Below are positions 6,227 through 6,570 of a DNA stretch of 6,570 nt, in pieces. The stretch's first letter is position 1. Each line of letters opens with the position of its first letter. The notes under the pieces are model-generated. The model was not told the DNA's origin, ran no database searches, and was given only the letters and a program-made list of their open reading frames with translations. The DNA comes from Deltaproteobacteria bacterium (GTDB lineage Bacteria; Desulfobacterota; Binatia; UBA9968), in assembly GCA_021323355.1 (NCBI GenBank), contig JAJONK010000146.1, positions 1 through 6,570 on the forward strand, written 5' to 3'. Made by a program: the position numbers and the translations under genes.

Positions 6227-6432
6227 ACGGCGTAAACACAGCCGAATAAAGTCTTTTCTGCGAGGGTTTTCGTTCTAATATCTCAAGAAAAAGATATCAA
6301 AACGCATGAAATCGTTAGCGGCTTAACGGTCAATCAACCAAATTTTTTCAAGACCAGGTAAAAACGGCTCTTTCTCCAGAAGAGACTTTCTGCGCGAGCC
6401 GTGAGCCCGTCCGGCAAATCTGTTTACGCCGT
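6227..6432. repeat. 206-bp segment bounded by 12-bp inverted repeats (possible MITE-like or structured element)
   Basis: ACGGCGTAAACA at 6227-6238 is the exact reverse complement of TGTTTACGCCGT at 6421-6432. A further GCCG/CGGC match lies just inside, offset by a few bases. Between them are a 6-bp hairpin (ATATCT/AGATAT, 6278-6297) and a 7-bp hairpin (ACGGCTC/GAGCCGT, 6364-6402). No target-site duplication is visible and no other copy exists in the window, so the mobile-element reading is speculative. Confidence 0.3.
6360..6402 (-). terminator. weak candidate intrinsic terminator on the - strand
   Basis: On the - strand ACGGCTC and GAGCCGT (6402-6396 and 6370-6364) pair over seven bases and are followed by TTTTT. 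The loop is 25 nt but contains a partly self-complementary stretch (TTC/GAA). It would stop leftward transcripts arriving from beyond the right edge and so insulate the porin promoter. The long loop makes this uncertain. Confidence 0.35.
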
Positions 6433-6497
6433 TATTCGAGCGCGAGCCCAATTCTCACAGCTAATGCCCTAATGCCCCAATTCACTACGCCTTTCGA

Positions 6498-6533
6498 TTG
6501 ACATGAGAACCGGGAGCTATCCGGTGCTAAAAT
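6498..6533 (+). promoter_or_regulatory. possible rightward promoter near the window edge
   Basis: A perfect TTGACA (6498-6503) and an extended -10 element TGCTAAAAT (6525-6533) are both present, but 24 bp apart, which is too long for a standard pairing. The extended -10 could work alone. AGAAGG and an ATG (6552) follow at an awkward 1-base spacing, so a gene starting here is only a possibility. Confidence 0.25.
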
Positions 6534-6570
6534 GGAGACTCTACAGAAGGTATGAGAGCTTTAAACCTCT

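Larger units (their letters stand above)
6045..6570. other. long non-coding region upstream of the porin, no supportable gene
   Basis: About 520 bp hold no reading frame resembling a gene on either strand. Apart from the porin promoter at its left end it contains a 12-bp inverted repeat pair (6227-6238 and 6421-6432), two internal hairpins (6278-6297 and 6364-6402) and an 8-bp tandem duplication CTAATGCC (6461-6476). Promoter-like hexamers lie near 6498-6533. An ATG at 6552 runs off the window and cannot be judged. Confidence 0.55.

Noticed and set aside
6461..6476. CTAATGCC tandem pair considered as an origin iteron or integron site
   Set aside because: There are only two 8-bp units, with no DnaA boxes, AT-rich tract or integron core-site pattern around them.
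6403..6570. Possible tRNA or tail of a leftward gene at the right edge
   Set aside because: No cloverleaf could be folded by eye, and all three leftward frames hit stop codons soon after the edge.

Overview
This 6.57 kb window looks like chromosomal DNA of a Gram-negative bacterium. It carries two outer-membrane-type lipoproteins and a signal-peptide-bearing beta-barrel porin ending in Phe. It also carries UbiD-type and UbiA-type enzymes whose sequence signatures point to menaquinone synthesis by the futalosine route. Base composition is moderate (roughly half G+C by eye). The lineage cannot be fixed from the sequence. Nitrospirota, Methylomirabilota (NC10) or a deltaproteobacterial group would all fit, and this is only a guess.

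Left part (1-2849, + strand): a probable three-gene operon. It starts inside a UbiD-family prenyl-FMN decarboxylase whose 5' end lies outside the window. A UbiA-superfamily prenyltransferase of the MqnP type follows after 90 bp. An eight-helix-type TSUP (TauE/SafE) membrane transporter is joined to it by an ATGA start/stop overlap. The first two should act consecutively on a quinone precursor: prenylation of the aromatic acid, then decarboxylation. The role of the transporter in that group is unknown. No convincing terminator follows it.

Middle part (3085-4350): two TPR-containing lipoproteins of almost identical length (210 and 209 aa) lie tail to tail with only 3 bp between their stop codons. 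They align along most of their mature length, including a shared C-terminal module, and appear to be diverged paralogues in inverted orientation. The + gene has a strong AGGAGG ribosome site. The - gene has a good sigma70-type promoter at 4413-4440.

Right part (4479-6044, - strand): a 503-aa exported porin with an N-terminal coiled coil and eight cysteines in four short-range pairs. It is closed by a textbook intrinsic terminator (12-bp stem, GAAA loop, 8 U) at 4479-4511. Upstream of it, 6045-6570 has no supportable gene. It holds the porin's probable promoter, a pair of 12-bp inverted repeats enclosing about 206 bp with internal hairpins, and a possible promoter near the right edge.

No tRNA, rRNA, CRISPR array, transposase or defence gene was seen. 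The items most worth following up are the cysteine-paired coiled-coil porin, the convergent TPR lipoprotein paralogues beside it, and the TSUP transporter coupled to quinone-synthesis genes.
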